32,322 bases of DNA from a virus. The translations under genes were made by a program, and so were the position numbers. How positions within the stretch are numbered: position 1 is the first letter of the stretch; every line of letters begins with the position of its first letter. The notes under the pieces were generated by a model. The model saw only the letters and a list, made by a program, of their open reading frames with translations, searched no databases and was not told the DNA's origin. The stretch spans positions 1 to 32,322 of the IMG/VR virus record IMGVR_UViG_3300001097_000037, one strand, 5' to 3'. Of the stretch, positions 18,908-28,981 are shown one piece after another.

Positions 18908-20356
18908 TTATTTATCTACTTCGTTTAAATAATTCTCTAAATAAGTATATCCATTGGGCGCAGTGTCATTATGATTTTTGCCACTTGGTACGTTTTGTTG
19001 AAACCAAACCTCTGGAATATGTGCGTTTGACAAATAAAAACTAGCTGGCCTAGTATTTACAGGAGTAGAACTTATTGTTGCCTGAAAATCAGAATACCTA
19101 GTGCCTGTTATGAATGTATGCCTAGTTTTTGATGGGTCAGATGGACTTACCGCCCCATCCGCATCGTATGGCTCAATCACCCCGTTTTGTACATTATTTA
19201 CATAATCAGTATCAGGTGCATCCATGTGTATTCCAAAAGTTCCATCTTCATTCAAGAATTTATTAGTCCCACAGTCTGCCACTACGTCAATAGAGGCATC
19301 TAAAGCTGTCATTATTTCGTTATTAGTAATACCAATCAGAGAGTGTCTGTTTGTTGTGAAATTGACATCTAAAAGTCTTTCCGACTGAGTCCCTAAATCA
19401 TAGTTATACCAAAGTGGCTTATTATCAGCATTGACATCTATAAAGTGGTCTTGAATTATATTTCCAGAAGTATATATATCAAGAGTTTCGCTCCCTTCAT
19501 TAGCCATATTTACATAAGCCTTGTAACCTTCTTGACTAGGAAATGGCCCAGTAGGTCTAGTACTCGTATTAAAACAATAATTATTTATGTGATTTATTTG
19601 AGCGTCATAAGCGTTAGATAATCTTTGGCTCCAGTTGTAAATTACGTTGTTGATAATATCCGTTCTCCCTTTGCTGTAAACATTTGGCGTGCGATGAGAA
19701 ATATTGTAGAATAAGGAAGTCATAAAACTATTATCTCTACTGAATTCTCCTAATGACCCTATATCTCCCATTAGACTTCCTTTAGCAGATTCAGCGAGTA
19801 TGCCCCTTTGGAAGGTAATGTTATTAGTATCACGCCCTCTAATTGAAAAGGCTTCATCTCCCCCATAACTTAAAGAACAATGATCAAAAATATGGGTGTC
19901 TCCATAAGCCTCTGTCCCATTGAACACGGCTATTTCGGATGAATCACTGTCGCTATCTTGTGGCCTTATCCGTAAAAAACGAACTATTCTATTGTTACCT
20001 ACCCCAAATTTAATATAAGTTGATGCAGAACTTGTCGTAATGGTAATACCGCCCTGTGGTGCTGATTGTCCTGATATAGTGATATTATCACCTAAAATAT
20101 TTAAACTCGAAGTTAACAAAATTGTTCCGCTTACGTCAAACACAATAGTTGCGGGCCTTGGTTGAGTAACTGCCCATCTGAAAGAACCGCTATTACTGTT
20201 ATCTAAATTAGTGACATGATATACATTGCCACCCCTTCCTCCAGTTGCTGCTGCTCCACCTCCGTAAGCCGTCGGGAAGGCTTTAACCAAAGGCAATGGG
20301 ATAGGATCATTCGAACCTTTAATCTGCTGATTTAAGTATTGGAGTTCATATAACAT
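18908..20356 (-). CDS. Pectate-lyase-like beta-helix spike (depolymerase)
   Basis: The long frame can start at 20398, but ATG at 20356 is better: the first 14 codons of the longer version look non-coding. The protein (about 482 aa) carries a right-handed beta-helix of the pectate-lyase type: KAFPTAYGGGAAATGGRGGN, LDNSNSGSFRWAV, FDVSGTI, IFDHCSLSYGGDEAFSIRG, and ISHRTPNV, in which the arginine fits the catalytic site, with NVIYNWSQR. The C-terminal TAPNGYTYLENYLNEV is common in Bacteroidetes lyases. No signal peptide is seen, as expected of a virion protein. It should digest acidic polysaccharide of the host surface; substrate unknown. Confidence 0.85.
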   Translation of the reverse strand: MLYELQYLNQQIKGSNDPIPLPLVKAFPTAYGGGAAATGGRGGNVYHVTNLDNSNSGSFRWAVTQPRPATIVFDVSGTILLTSSLNILGDNITISGQSAPQGGITITTSSASTYIKFGVGNNRIVRFLRIRPQDSDSDSSEIAVFNGTEAYGDTHIFDHCSLSYGGDEAFSIRGRDTNNITFQRGILAESAKGSLMGDIGSLGEFSRDNSFMTSLFYNISHRTPNVYSKGRTDIINNVIYNWSQRLSNAYDAQINHINNYCFNTSTRPTGPFPSQEGYKAYVNMANEGSETLDIYTSGNIIQDHFIDVNADNKPLWYNYDLGTQSERLLDVNFTTNRHSLIGITNNEIMTALDASIDVVADCGTNKFLNEDGTFGIHMDAPDTDYVNNVQNGVIEPYDADGAVSPSDPSKTRHTFITGTRYSDFQATISSTPVNTRPASFYLSNAHIPEVWFQQNVPSGKNHNDTAPNGYTYLENYLNEVDK

Positions 20357-20458
20357 TTCTTTGCACTTTTTATTTATATAGATTAAAATATTACACATAA
20401 TTTACAGTTGCTCTCTTTTGGTGTTCTGAAATTACTTTTATTTTTTATAACTCTTTTA

Positions 20459-21391
20459 TTACAAAGTTCTAAACTCGACTACATTCGAGAAAGATGGTGT
20501 GTCGCTCATTCCGCTACCATTGTACATAATGTCACAAGTCGCAAGCTTAACGATATATTCCGTATTTGACTTTAAACCTGTAAGTATCTGATTACTACCA
20601 GTTATTTCAAAATCATTCGGCAAATATTCTGTTTTTGGATCGAAAACTTCCTTTTCTTTTATCCATATTTCGTGAAAATCTATCACATTAAAGGATGAGG
20701 GAGTGGTGAAAATTAAAGTAATAGTAGTTTCTGTTTTTGAAACTGATAAATCTGCGATTTTTGATGGGGAGGTAAAGTTTGTTACCTCTCTAATAATTGC
20801 CCCTTTTGATTTTGCATTAAGTATTTTATCATTTGATGCAATTGAAGGATTAATGTATATTATGTTTTTTTTTGTTGATGGGTTAATTTTGTAGTTAAAG
20901 AAGGCCTCCGCTCCTAAATATGTTAATAAAGGAATGTAAAGTCTGTTTACACCGCCGCGCCAATTATGAAATGTATATATACCCGTAGTGGAATTGCATT
21001 TTGGCAAATATATGTTATTAGGGCCGTCTATCGAGAACCCATTTGACTGCTCCTCCCATGTTATTAGATTAGGAAATAAAAAATTAATATCTGAATTATC
21101 GGCAAAGCTCCTTGTCTTAGTTATTTGTACTCTTCCATCGACATCAATGAAATAATAATTGAAGCTACTTGTAAATGTGTCGTAATTAGAGAAGCAATCA
21201 ATCGGTATATTATAGTTTTTGCTAATATAAAACTCGACATTAACCCCTGCAATTTTGAATTCTTTAATATCTGAAATAGATACGGCAAGTTTTAATGCCA
21301 ATTCCTCTTTTGTGGTAATGTCAAGGCCAATACCCCCGATAAAAGTATTAGGTTTATATTTTGTGACGGCAAATAACATTTTCTTACTCAT
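20459..21391 (-). CDS. Tail fibre protein with LRR-like and fibronectin III-like domains
   Basis: The 310-residue protein has a middle section with the BspA-type leucine-rich pattern (NLITWEEQSNGF, LYIPLLTYLGAEAF) and a C-terminal fibronectin type III-like domain (about 215-308: ADLSVSKTETTITLIF, NQILTGLKSNTEYIVKLAT, VVEFRTL). The N-terminus (MLFAVTKYKPNTF) has no signal peptide. Such mixed adhesion domains fit a receptor-binding or fibre protein, lying just before the lyase spike. A 60-base gap with no further feature separates it from the spike gene. Confidence 0.82.
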   Translation of the reverse strand: MSKKMLFAVTKYKPNTFIGGIGLDITTKEELALKLAVSISDIKEFKIAGVNVEFYISKNYNIPIDCFSNYDTFTSSFNYYFIDVDGRVQITKTRSFADNSDINFLFPNLITWEEQSNGFSIDGPNNIYLPKCNSTTGIYTFHNWRGGVNRLYIPLLTYLGAEAFFNYKINPSTKKNIIYINPSIASNDKILNAKSKGAIIREVTNFTSPSKIADLSVSKTETTITLIFTTPSSFNVIDFHEIWIKEKEVFDPKTEYLPNDFEITGSNQILTGLKSNTEYIVKLATCDIMYNGSGMSDTPSFSNVVEFRTL

Positions 21392-21394
21392 AGT

Positions 21395-23017
21395 CTAATC
21401 CTTTTGGGAAATTTGCATTTTTACAAATGTTGATTTAACATACTCAATAACTATTGTATTAACCCTTGCTAAGTCAAAATCCCCCGTTTTATATTCAAGT
21501 AGTTTCGCTGAAAATGTTGGTATATGCGTGCCTACTAAGAAATGAGCGGTTATAGTTTTAGTTTTATTGGTGGCTGGCAAATCCGTTAAAGCAATTGAAG
21601 TTGCCGAACTTATCGTTAACAACCAAGTTTCCCCAGAGGTCATGGAAATATTATAAGCTCCAGAAACTGATGCATTCTCAATGAGTCTATCATACAGAGG
21701 CCTAAACTCAACATCACTACCAATATCAGAAATATTCAAAAAGAAATACTCGTAACCTCTTGCCGTGCCTGTATAATTAGCAACCATATACATATCAGTA
21801 TTAGGCACAAAATTCGACCCACTTAACTTTGTGGCATTAGTAATAGTTGGTTCATTCAAAGCGTTTATTAGAACTCTATTGGATGAATTAATTATAGGCG
21901 TACCTACTTTAATGCTGTACGTCTCGTTTGCGTTTGGACTTCCAAAGTTTGCTAATATTTCCTTTGATAAATTGAAATTTAGAACTGATTCTGTATTTTG
22001 AATTATTGTCACGGAAGTGCCACCTCCTATCATATTGACAACATCCTGAGTAGTTAGTTCTGAACCTCCTGACAGCGTATAATCGCCATTTTCAGTCGAT
22101 ATATCATTACCCGTTTGTATTTTAACTTGATCAATAAATAGCCTAGCACTTCTGGCTTTCTTTGTTATTTTAATTTCTGTTATTTCTGCATCGCTAAATT
22201 TATTAAGAGGTATTATTATAGATTGATATAACATATTAGTATTATCATATCCATACGTGCCCGCCTTTACGTATAAAGTTTGAGTGCCTATAGACAAGGT
22301 AAACACATAACCTGTACCAAGACTTTCTAATAGTTTTAACTTAAATATAAGTGTAGAATCAGTATTAGTCAAAGGTGCACTAGGTGTTAAAGTAACCGAC
22401 GTTTCAATCGCTGAACTGTCCATTAAAATAGCCTTAACGCCTGAAAATGGGTCGCTAACATCCTCTAAATATATGTCAGAATTAGAACCTAAAGCGTCAA
22501 ACTCACCGCCCGCAATACCCGTATTTTCATCATAAGCTAAAATATTGTTAATAGTATCGGGCGAGGTCGTATTTGCTTTTATGGTAACAAAAGTAAACTC
22601 TATTTGATTGTCAGGGTTTTCTAATAAAGGCTTAGAAGGAGGCGTGGTTGCCTCTCCTTTTATTACAGATATTTGTGGGCCAGCCAATACTAATTCAATA
22701 ATAACCAAATCAATTCTATCATGAGCTGGGTCGGCTGCATCAAAGGTAATAACGTTACTTAATGGTTGGTCGTAATAAAATCCGTCAATACGATATTCAT
22801 TGGCTATAAATCTATATTGGTAGTTGGCTATATGCTCCGAAGAGCCACTTATAAGTCCATCTTTGCCAGTGGGTACTGTACCGCCTCCATTACTTTCTAA
22901 TATTCTAGCAAGATCCACCCTATGCAAGACATCTCCCACCGATAATATTACGTCCCCATTTGTTAGAGTATTATCTAAAGGTAATTCACTTGCTTTAATT
23001 GGTATTAAATCTGCCAT
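21395..23017 (-). CDS. Upper baseplate/fibre protein (540 aa)
   Basis: The N-terminus (ASELPLDNTLTNGDVILSVG) resembles the attachment end of phage fibres and baseplate upper proteins. The middle (AADPAHDRIDLVIIEL) with a parallel strand pattern, and a jelly-roll-like 200-310 region (FKLKLLESLGTGYVFTL), are typical of structural proteins. It contains few charged residues and is threonine- and asparagine-rich. The gene directly follows the second tail-tube-like gene (one-base overlap). Family not known for certain. Confidence 0.78.
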   Translation of the reverse strand: MADLIPIKASELPLDNTLTNGDVILSVGDVLHRVDLARILESNGGGTVPTGKDGLISGSSEHIANYQYRFIANEYRIDGFYYDQPLSNVITFDAADPAHDRIDLVIIELVLAGPQISVIKGEATTPPSKPLLENPDNQIEFTFVTIKANTTSPDTINNILAYDENTGIAGGEFDALGSNSDIYLEDVSDPFSGVKAILMDSSAIETSVTLTPSAPLTNTDSTLIFKLKLLESLGTGYVFTLSIGTQTLYVKAGTYGYDNTNMLYQSIIIPLNKFSDAEITEIKITKKARSARLFIDQVKIQTGNDISTENGDYTLSGGSELTTQDVVNMIGGGTSVTIIQNTESVLNFNLSKEILANFGSPNANETYSIKVGTPIINSSNRVLINALNEPTITNATKLSGSNFVPNTDMYMVANYTGTARGYEYFFLNISDIGSDVEFRPLYDRLIENASVSGAYNISMTSGETWLLTISSATSIALTDLPATNKTKTITAHFLVGTHIPTFSAKLLEYKTGDFDLARVNTIVIEYVKSTFVKMQISQKD

Positions 23018-23508
23018 TATGGATTTGTATAAATTGCGTTGTTTAATTCGTTGACTAATGCTGCATCATCATAATCCGCTATAACCCCATTAGGGTCTTG
23101 ATTGTCTATTAATCTAGGTATTGCGAAGCCTTCTAAAGTCATTTCAAAGTTAGCGATATCATCGGTTTCGTAAGTGTTACTAATGTCTTTAATATAGGCC
23201 ATTCCGCTTTCAATCATTCTGCCTGAAGTTCGTCTTTGCCATTCAATCAATAATCTATTTCTTTTTAACTTTACTAATTCGTAATAGTTCAAAATATTAT
23301 TACCAGCTTCTAAAACAGTTTGACCTGCAAAAGAAATGTTATAAGACTGCATATTTGGTCGGCTTGTGGTCCATCCTTTGTTATCTCTGGTGGTTGTGTT
23401 TATCATTTCAGCGCTTTCGCTCATACCGTTTGAGGTTTCACAAGATATTGGAACCCAGTAATCCTTCCATTTAATATATAATATTGAGTCTTTGCCTTTT
23501 ACGTACAT
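23017..23508 (-). CDS. Second tail-tube-like protein (baseplate or fibre adaptor)
   Basis: The 163-residue sequence aligns by eye with the major tail protein at 28532-28981: VKGKDSILYIKW with VQGKNVILKFWD, VPISCETSN with LPVGCLTTN, MSESAEM with INESQDI, and YNISFAG with YDISGDA. The two look like paralogs of the tail-tube fold. One copy forms the tube; this one, next to the tail hub, probably forms a ring at the tip or joins a fibre. It lies directly downstream of the hub gene with an adjacent start. Confidence 0.72.
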   Translation of the reverse strand: MYVKGKDSILYIKWKDYWVPISCETSNGMSESAEMINTTTRDNKGWTTSRPNMQSYNISFAGQTVLEAGNNILNYYELVKLKRNRLLIEWQRRTSGRMIESGMAYIKDISNTYETDDIANFEMTLEGFAIPRLIDNQDPNGVIADYDDAALVNELNNAIYTNP

Positions 23509-25428
23509 CTATACTATTGTTGGTTTTACTACGTTGCCATAATCAATATTCTTTTCATAATCTATATTTTGGTTAACGTAATCAGGTATTTCCACTAATT
23601 CCAAAGATACAATATTTTTAGATGTATCATATCTATAAGATAAAGGTAATAAATTCCCCTCAATATTATTGATATTGAACACGCTTAAAAAAGGCATAGA
23701 ACCGTAAGTGTCTCCTATAAATAGTTTTTGTGGCCTAATTCGAGCCTTTACAGTGTCCTCTACCATTATTTGTAGAATTGCCTTGTCTTCACCTGTTCCC
23801 TTATGTCTCCATGAGCTTGTATTTGTGTTCGCTAACGTCTTAATTGTTCCCTCGTAAATATCAGACTCCATATCACCGTTATAGATAGTGATATTATCTT
23901 CCACTATACTAGATGATCTCGGCTGTCTTATTGCTGTGTGAAACTCGCCTTTTGTAATTTCTGATATTGATTCTCCCAAGAATCCTATTTGCGTTATATA
24001 AGAATAGCTTTCGCTAGGAGGGTTAATACATCCTAATATTGTGCCTCTAGCATTAACCCCGTTTACAATTATAGTCATTAACCCATCAAAAGGAACAGAC
24101 GCTATGGGTTGGCTAAAAGATAAAGCGCCCGCACCGTATGTAATATCATCAAATTCAGTTTCGCCTCCGTTTATTTCGCATGTTTCGGTGACTGTGTATC
24201 CATTTTCTATCACCCAACTTCCATTGGTCGTGAATGAGTCAACCCATTCTGTGCCGTTAAAATACTTTGTTTGAGTTCCATCTGTTAATTTGATAGTAAC
24301 GTATAAATCATTATGATAACCGATTGAGTAAAACTCTAACTTAAGTCTAAGTGAATCACCTTCTATCACGTTCGCATTTTGTGATTCTAGTTCTGGATTT
24401 CCGTAGGTTATAGCCTCGCCATCCCACCTAACACCTCCGTCGGCTGAAAATTGAGTAAACTGTCTGTCGGGTAAAAAGTTCCATCCGTCTATAATTCCAG
24501 CATTCCAAACTAAATTGGCGTTATTAAAAAAGCCTTTTAAAAGGCCGTATTTATAATGCACTCTAAAAGCCGAAACACTACCATTAATATTAATCCTTTG
24601 ATTTCCATTGCAATGATGCGGGTAATAGGCGTCTATCTGTGATCCAAATTCAAAGGATATATTTTTAACTGGTAGCCTCTCGCTATACACACCATTAATA
24701 TATCTATAGAATTGTACATCTTTAGAAATTGCCACATCCTGAGGACGATAAATATACCATTCGCCGTTATATTGGTGGACGATTGCACAATATTTTTCTA
24801 AAACAGACCTTAACACCTCATCGCAGTCCATTATATTGTCTTTCTCATCATCTTTATAAAACCTGTCTGCGCTTAATTTGGTAGCGTTTAAAACGTCTAT
24901 AGTTGATTCCTCTGATACCATTATCCCCTCATGGAATAAGCCAATATCAACGTTTATTGGCATAGGTATAGATGTTCTACGCAAGCAATTATAAACGATG
25001 TCTATTTCCTTCATGAATCCGACGAAGTAACCCCCAACATTATTTACAAAAGATAGGTTTTTAAGAACTCCTAAGCCGTCTATACAATCTAAAGAAATAG
25101 TATAAAGCTCATTTACAAAATCAGTATAAATCCCATCTGGTTTTACAAATCCCTTAAAAGCAACGACTTCATCTATATAAAAATCTACGGTTAAATCGGT
25201 CTCGTTTTCTGAGTACAAATCGGTTAAGTCTATGTTTGAGTCAGCTTCTAAATTCAAAGTAAGCATTGATCCTCTAAAACACTCTAAAACTCTTTCGACT
25301 TTAGCATATTCTAAAACAGCATTACCACGTATTTCGGATGGTTCGCCAATAAATCTAACGTCAAATATTTCGGCTCTAAATTCTTTACCTATTGTATCTG
25401 TGTAATTTAAAGTATATTTTAATGCCAT
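23509..25428 (-). CDS. Tail hub / distal tail-associated protein (639 aa)
   Basis: This follows the tape measure gene, the usual place of the distal tail and tail-associated lysin (Dit/Tal) genes. The N-terminus YTLNYTDTIGKEFRAEIFDV and the strand-rich first 230 residues (ECFRGSMLTLNLEADS, YTISLDCIDGLGVLKNL) fit the hub domains of gp27/Tal-like proteins common in Bacteroidetes phages. The C-terminal half is large and less regular, perhaps holding a carbohydrate-binding module. No peptidase motif is visible, so no lytic activity is claimed. Confidence 0.78.
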   Translation of the reverse strand: MALKYTLNYTDTIGKEFRAEIFDVRFIGEPSEIRGNAVLEYAKVERVLECFRGSMLTLNLEADSNIDLTDLYSENETDLTVDFYIDEVVAFKGFVKPDGIYTDFVNELYTISLDCIDGLGVLKNLSFVNNVGGYFVGFMKEIDIVYNCLRRTSIPMPINVDIGLFHEGIMVSEESTIDVLNATKLSADRFYKDDEKDNIMDCDEVLRSVLEKYCAIVHQYNGEWYIYRPQDVAISKDVQFYRYINGVYSERLPVKNISFEFGSQIDAYYPHHCNGNQRININGSVSAFRVHYKYGLLKGFFNNANLVWNAGIIDGWNFLPDRQFTQFSADGGVRWDGEAITYGNPELESQNANVIEGDSLRLKLEFYSIGYHNDLYVTIKLTDGTQTKYFNGTEWVDSFTTNGSWVIENGYTVTETCEINGGETEFDDITYGAGALSFSQPIASVPFDGLMTIIVNGVNARGTILGCINPPSESYSYITQIGFLGESISEITKGEFHTAIRQPRSSSIVEDNITIYNGDMESDIYEGTIKTLANTNTSSWRHKGTGEDKAILQIMVEDTVKARIRPQKLFIGDTYGSMPFLSVFNINNIEGNLLPLSYRYDTSKNIVSLELVEIPDYVNQNIDYEKNIDYGNVVKPTIV

Positions 25429-27845
25429 TATAATAAATTTAATTGACCGCCTGAACGTCTGTTTCTTTCCAAAGTACGACTTAAAACTCCTACTAATTTT
25501 TGCCCTTCTATTTCAAAGACTACCGTACCGCCTCCAAAACCTCCTGAGCTTGGCGAGCTTGATCTTGGAGAAGTGTATCCACCACTTGAGCCACCACTGA
25601 AAGGAACCGACCCACCGCCCCCACCTTTAGGTATGTTTGAAACAGAGCCTTTTATAAATGCACCTAAAGCTACTAAGGCAACACCCGCAGCAATAGCGGT
25701 AAATGGATTTGTAAAAGCTGTTTTTATGGCTATCATACCTACACCAACAGCTATAGAGGCCTTACCCAATTGCATTGCAATATCTCCAATAGTTCCTAGT
25801 ATCCCTTTACCAATTACATCAATAACATTACCACCGTTGGACAGCGCGTCACCAATACCCGCAAATGTATTCGCTATTCCGTCGGAAACCCCACTTGAAA
25901 CAATACTCGAAAATGCTTCAGATAGGTTATAATTCATTTCGGCTATTAATACTTTTGACTCATCAACTTTCGTCCTATATAATGTAATCGCATTATCAAT
26001 CGACGTGCTTAAAGTGGCTCCTAATTTTGCAAAATTACTTTCTACATTAGTTAAATCAAAACCTAAATTTAAAGGAGTATTTTTTAATCCACCAATAATA
26101 CTTTCTACATCATCATTAAGTTCTTTCTTAGTTTCTTCTATTTTTCCATCTTCGAATAATTTAATATCGGTTATTAATGCTTTTTTTCCCCCTATTAAAT
26201 TAGCTAACCTTTGTTTATCATTAGCTTCAAAATCTGAAATTATTGAACTTACACCGTCCGAAATGTCTTTACCTACACTTACAAAACCTTTGTAGTAAGC
26301 ACTTCCAATTTCTGAAATACCTTTTCTTATATCACTTACGCTGCCACTAAAAACCCCTTTTAAAATAGTCCCAATTCCTCCAAATATATCAGCAGTTGCT
26401 TTTGCAAAAGATTTAAAGACCTCGTATGCAGTCGATAAAACGTTTTTAATAACTGAAAACGCATTCTTAAAATACAATGATAAACTTTCAATAGCGTATC
26501 TTAAAACTCTACTCTCATTGTATAATTCAATAAAATAATTTATTGTGTTTACTATATAGGGCTTAATCTTATCCCAATTATCAGTAATAGCATAAACAAC
26601 GCCCGCAATGGCTAAGGCGACTAAACCAATAGGTCCAGTAAGCAATGCGAACACACCACCTAGAGAAGCAACACCCGCAGTTAATGCTGGCAATAATGTT
26701 AAAAACAACCCAAAACCACCGATTAATGGCCCGATAGCAGCAACTAGAACACCTACACCGACTATTATTTTCTTTGTAGTTGGATCCAATGCGTTAAACT
26801 TTCCTATTAATCCTGTGACAAACTCAGATATTTTTTTGATTGCTGGCGCTAATTGCTCTCCAATAGCTATCATTGCGCCCTCAGTAGCTGATTTAAGATT
26901 AGCCAATGACCCTGTAAGAGTATTGTCCATTATCTTAGCCATCTTTTCCGCAGAACCTCCTGCGGCTAAATATTGAGTTTCTAAGGCTTTGGCGGCATCA
27001 GCGTTATCCGCTAAAACAACCGCGGCCGTTGCTCCCTCTATTCCGAAATACTCAATTGCCTTTGCGCTTTTATTTGAAGACTCTCTAATATCTTTAAATG
27101 CAGCGTCCATTGAAACTCCTGACTGTGCTAATTTTAAGAATATGTTTCTTAATGCCGTCCCCGCTGTAGATGCCTCAATACCTGAATTTACTAAAATAGA
27201 TAATGCGGCCGTGGTAGCTTCTAAACTTTGATTTGCTGTCTTTGCTACTGGCGCAACCGTCGCCATAGCTACCTTGAATTTCTGTAAGTCTAAAGCCGAA
27301 CTTGAAAATGATTTGGCCATTACATCCGCTATTCTTCCTGCATCAGCCGTAGCTAGTCCAAAACCTTGTATTGTTGATGCTGCCACCGTTGCAGATTGTG
27401 CTAAATCTTCGCCAGTCGCAAGCGCTAAGTTTAGTATAGCGCCTGTAGAATCGTTAATCGCTTTAGTATTAAAACCTAACTTTGATAAATTTAACTGCAA
27501 CCCTGCGACCTCGCTTGCGCTAAATCTTGTGGCACTACCTAAATCCATAGCTGACTTTTTAAGGCTTTCAAACTCATGAGAAGTAGCACCTGAAATAGCT
27601 TTTACTTTTGCCATTTCTTGACTAAAATCTGCAAATGTTTTAACAGCTAAACCTCCTAAAATTGACAAAGGTGCTGTTATGCCAATAGACATTTTCGCAC
27701 CTATAGATGAAAGTTTATCACCAACTTTTGCTAAACTATTTATTTTAGTTTCAAACTTACCTAATTCACGCCCTGCTTTATCTAGCCCTTTTTGTAAGCC
27801 GTCAATTTCAGCGCCAATCGATACATTTAATTCATTAGTTGCCAT
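25428..27845 (-). CDS. Tail tape measure protein, TP901 family
   Basis: The 805-residue protein sets tail length and is injected with the DNA. The N-terminal 30-330 region has the family pattern of TP901-type tape measures: [60 protein letters not shown]. Residues about 360-420 are strongly hydrophobic ([20 protein letters not shown]) and could enter the membrane during injection. The C-terminal end is glycine- and serine-rich. At about 0.15 nm per residue the tail would be roughly 120 nm (estimate). Confidence 0.94.
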   Translation of the reverse strand: MATNELNVSIGAEIDGLQKGLDKAGRELGKFETKINSLAKVGDKLSSIGAKMSIGITAPLSILGGLAVKTFADFSQEMAKVKAISGATSHEFESLKKSAMDLGSATRFSASEVAGLQLNLSKLGFNTKAINDSTGAILNLALATGEDLAQSATVAASTIQGFGLATADAGRIADVMAKSFSSSALDLQKFKVAMATVAPVAKTANQSLEATTAALSILVNSGIEASTAGTALRNIFLKLAQSGVSMDAAFKDIRESSNKSAKAIEYFGIEGATAAVVLADNADAAKALETQYLAAGGSAEKMAKIMDNTLTGSLANLKSATEGAMIAIGEQLAPAIKKISEFVTGLIGKFNALDPTTKKIIVGVGVLVAAIGPLIGGFGLFLTLLPALTAGVASLGGVFALLTGPIGLVALAIAGVVYAITDNWDKIKPYIVNTINYFIELYNESRVLRYAIESLSLYFKNAFSVIKNVLSTAYEVFKSFAKATADIFGGIGTILKGVFSGSVSDIRKGISEIGSAYYKGFVSVGKDISDGVSSIISDFEANDKQRLANLIGGKKALITDIKLFEDGKIEETKKELNDDVESIIGGLKNTPLNLGFDLTNVESNFAKLGATLSTSIDNAITLYRTKVDESKVLIAEMNYNLSEAFSSIVSSGVSDGIANTFAGIGDALSNGGNVIDVIGKGILGTIGDIAMQLGKASIAVGVGMIAIKTAFTNPFTAIAAGVALVALGAFIKGSVSNIPKGGGGGSVPFSGGSSGGYTSPRSSSPSSGGFGGGTVVFEIEGQKLVGVLSRTLERNRRSGGQLNLL

Positions 27846-28167
27846 TTACCTTATTTTTATAATCTTGCATCGCTTTGTTAAAACTCTCTCTGTGTTCGTC
27901 TGAAACCTTTGGTTTTATGATTTCACCTTTTAAGGGCAGCCATCTTAAAATGTTTTTTTCGCTTATTGATTGGCCGTAACCACTGAAATAAGCTATCATT
28001 CTAGCACGTTGCCACTCTTTTAACTGTTCACGTTCGTAACCCGCTTTCCTTAACTGAAACTCCCGCCATGTCATATCGTTAACCGATTGCAAAGACGGGA
28101 GCTTTAACTCATATAAAGAAAATGATATTACGTTTACTTCCCAGTTTTCTTGCCACTCTTCAAAACT
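27835..28167 (-). CDS. GT extension of the tail assembly chaperone, made by -1 frameshift
   Basis: The -1 frame relative to the upstream chaperone is open from the slippery A9 run to the stop at 27835 (110 codons). It reads [20 protein letters not shown] after the shift, then [20 protein letters not shown] and onward. The frame has no ATG before residue 35 of the extension, so it is translated by slippage. Together with 116 residues of G it gives a GT fusion of about 226 residues, as in lambda, required for tail assembly with the tape measure. It overlaps the tape measure start by 11 bases. Confidence 0.88.
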   Translation of the reverse strand, partial: SFEEWQENWEVNVISFSLYELKLPSLQSVNDMTWREFQLRKAGYEREQLKEWQRARMIAYFSGYGQSISEKNILRWLPLKGEIIKPKVSDEHRESFNKAMQDYKNKVNGN

Positions 28168-28514
28168 TTTTTTTTGTCCTCAGGCGTAAGTGCTTTCACT
28201 ACTTCATCGATTGCTTTTTTGCTTTCGTTATCAGGCAAATGAACTCGCATAGATTTAAAAAACTCAATTTGAAACAGCTTAATATCTTTAGAATTTAAAC
28301 CAACTTCATCCAAGTAATCAAAAATATCAAACTTTGTCAACTGTGGCTCTATTCCGTTACGCTCATCGGCATAAGCTAAGGCATGATACAGAAGTCTTTG
28401 TGTCGGCAGTTGCATTATATCCTGCCCCTCTGGTTGGTCCTCTTTGATAGCCCGTTCCATAAAACCTATACCAAACTTTGGCTCGTATTCTTTATCTTTA
28501 ACTGTGATTTTCAT
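28134..28514 (-). CDS. Tail assembly chaperone (gpG-like)
   Basis: The 126-residue protein begins MKITVKDKEYEPKFGIGFM and lies between the tail tube and the tape measure, the place of the chaperone pair. It is mostly helical (QRLLYHALAYADERNG, KDIKLFQIEFFKS) with a lysine-rich end, where the frame shifts. Its own stop gives the short form; most ribosomes should make this. The function is to coat the tape measure and help tube assembly. No sequence match beyond synteny is claimed. Confidence 0.85.
   Translation of the reverse strand: MKITVKDKEYEPKFGIGFMERAIKEDQPEGQDIMQLPTQRLLYHALAYADERNGIEPQLTKFDIFDYLDEVGLNSKDIKLFQIEFFKSMRVHLPDNESKKAIDEVVKALTPEDKKKVLKSGKKTGK
28167..28175 (-). promoter_or_regulatory. 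Slippery site for programmed -1 frameshift (nine As)
   Basis: On the minus strand GAC is followed by nine As and GTTTTG. In the zero frame this reads Lys-Lys-Lys-Val; a slip back by one base places ribosomes in the frame of the GT extension, which is open. The heptamer A-AAA-AAA is among the most slippery known. Confidence 0.85.
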
Positions 28515-28531
28515 AATGTTTTAGTTTTAAA

Positions 28532-28981
28532 TTAAACTACTGGAGCTTTTGGGTCTGTCAATAACACTTCTCCAATACCTGAAAGGCCAATAGTGAAAGT
28601 AGCACTTCCATCTGTTGGATATTTTGCAGAAAGTTCTGTGATAAACCCTTCACCATAGTAATCAATATTACTACCCTCCATAGCCCAATTAATAGCATCA
28701 CCGCTCGTTCTTGAATCAGCCCAAAGCGTTCTTAATTTCTCGTAATGAGCCTTTGTAGCATATTCAGTATCGTCTAAAGATATCATAACTGCGTCCCCGC
28801 TAATATCATAGGAATACGAACCCTGTGATTTAGGTTTAGTCGTATCGCATTTGTTTGGTTCTCCCTCTGTGATGTCCTGAGACTCGTTAATACTGTTTGT
28901 GGTCAAGCATCCCACTGGCAGATATGCCGTTCCATCCCAAAATTTAAGGATGACATTTTTACCTTGAACAATTTTACTCAT
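28532..28981 (-). CDS. Major tail tube protein
   Basis: The 149-residue protein begins MSKIVQGKNVILKFWDG and is rich in beta strands: YLPVGCLTTNSINES, SYSYDISGDAVMI and ATFTIGLSGIGE at the end. This fits the tail-tube fold of siphoviruses, with a gap of about 17 bases before the chaperone. It is the fourth gene before the tape measure region, the usual order. A paralog lies at 23017-23508. Confidence 0.88.
   Translation of the reverse strand: MSKIVQGKNVILKFWDGTAYLPVGCLTTNSINESQDITEGEPNKCDTTKPKSQGSYSYDISGDAVMISLDDTEYATKAHYEKLRTLWADSRTSGDAINWAMEGSNIDYYGEGFITELSAKYPTDGSATFTIGLSGIGEVLLTDPKAPVV

Noticed and set aside
25573-27903. Series of plus-strand reading frames opposite the tape measure gene
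   Set aside because: They mirror the biased codon use of a long minus-strand gene, have no promoters or starts in context, and read as alanine- and proline-rich nonsense.
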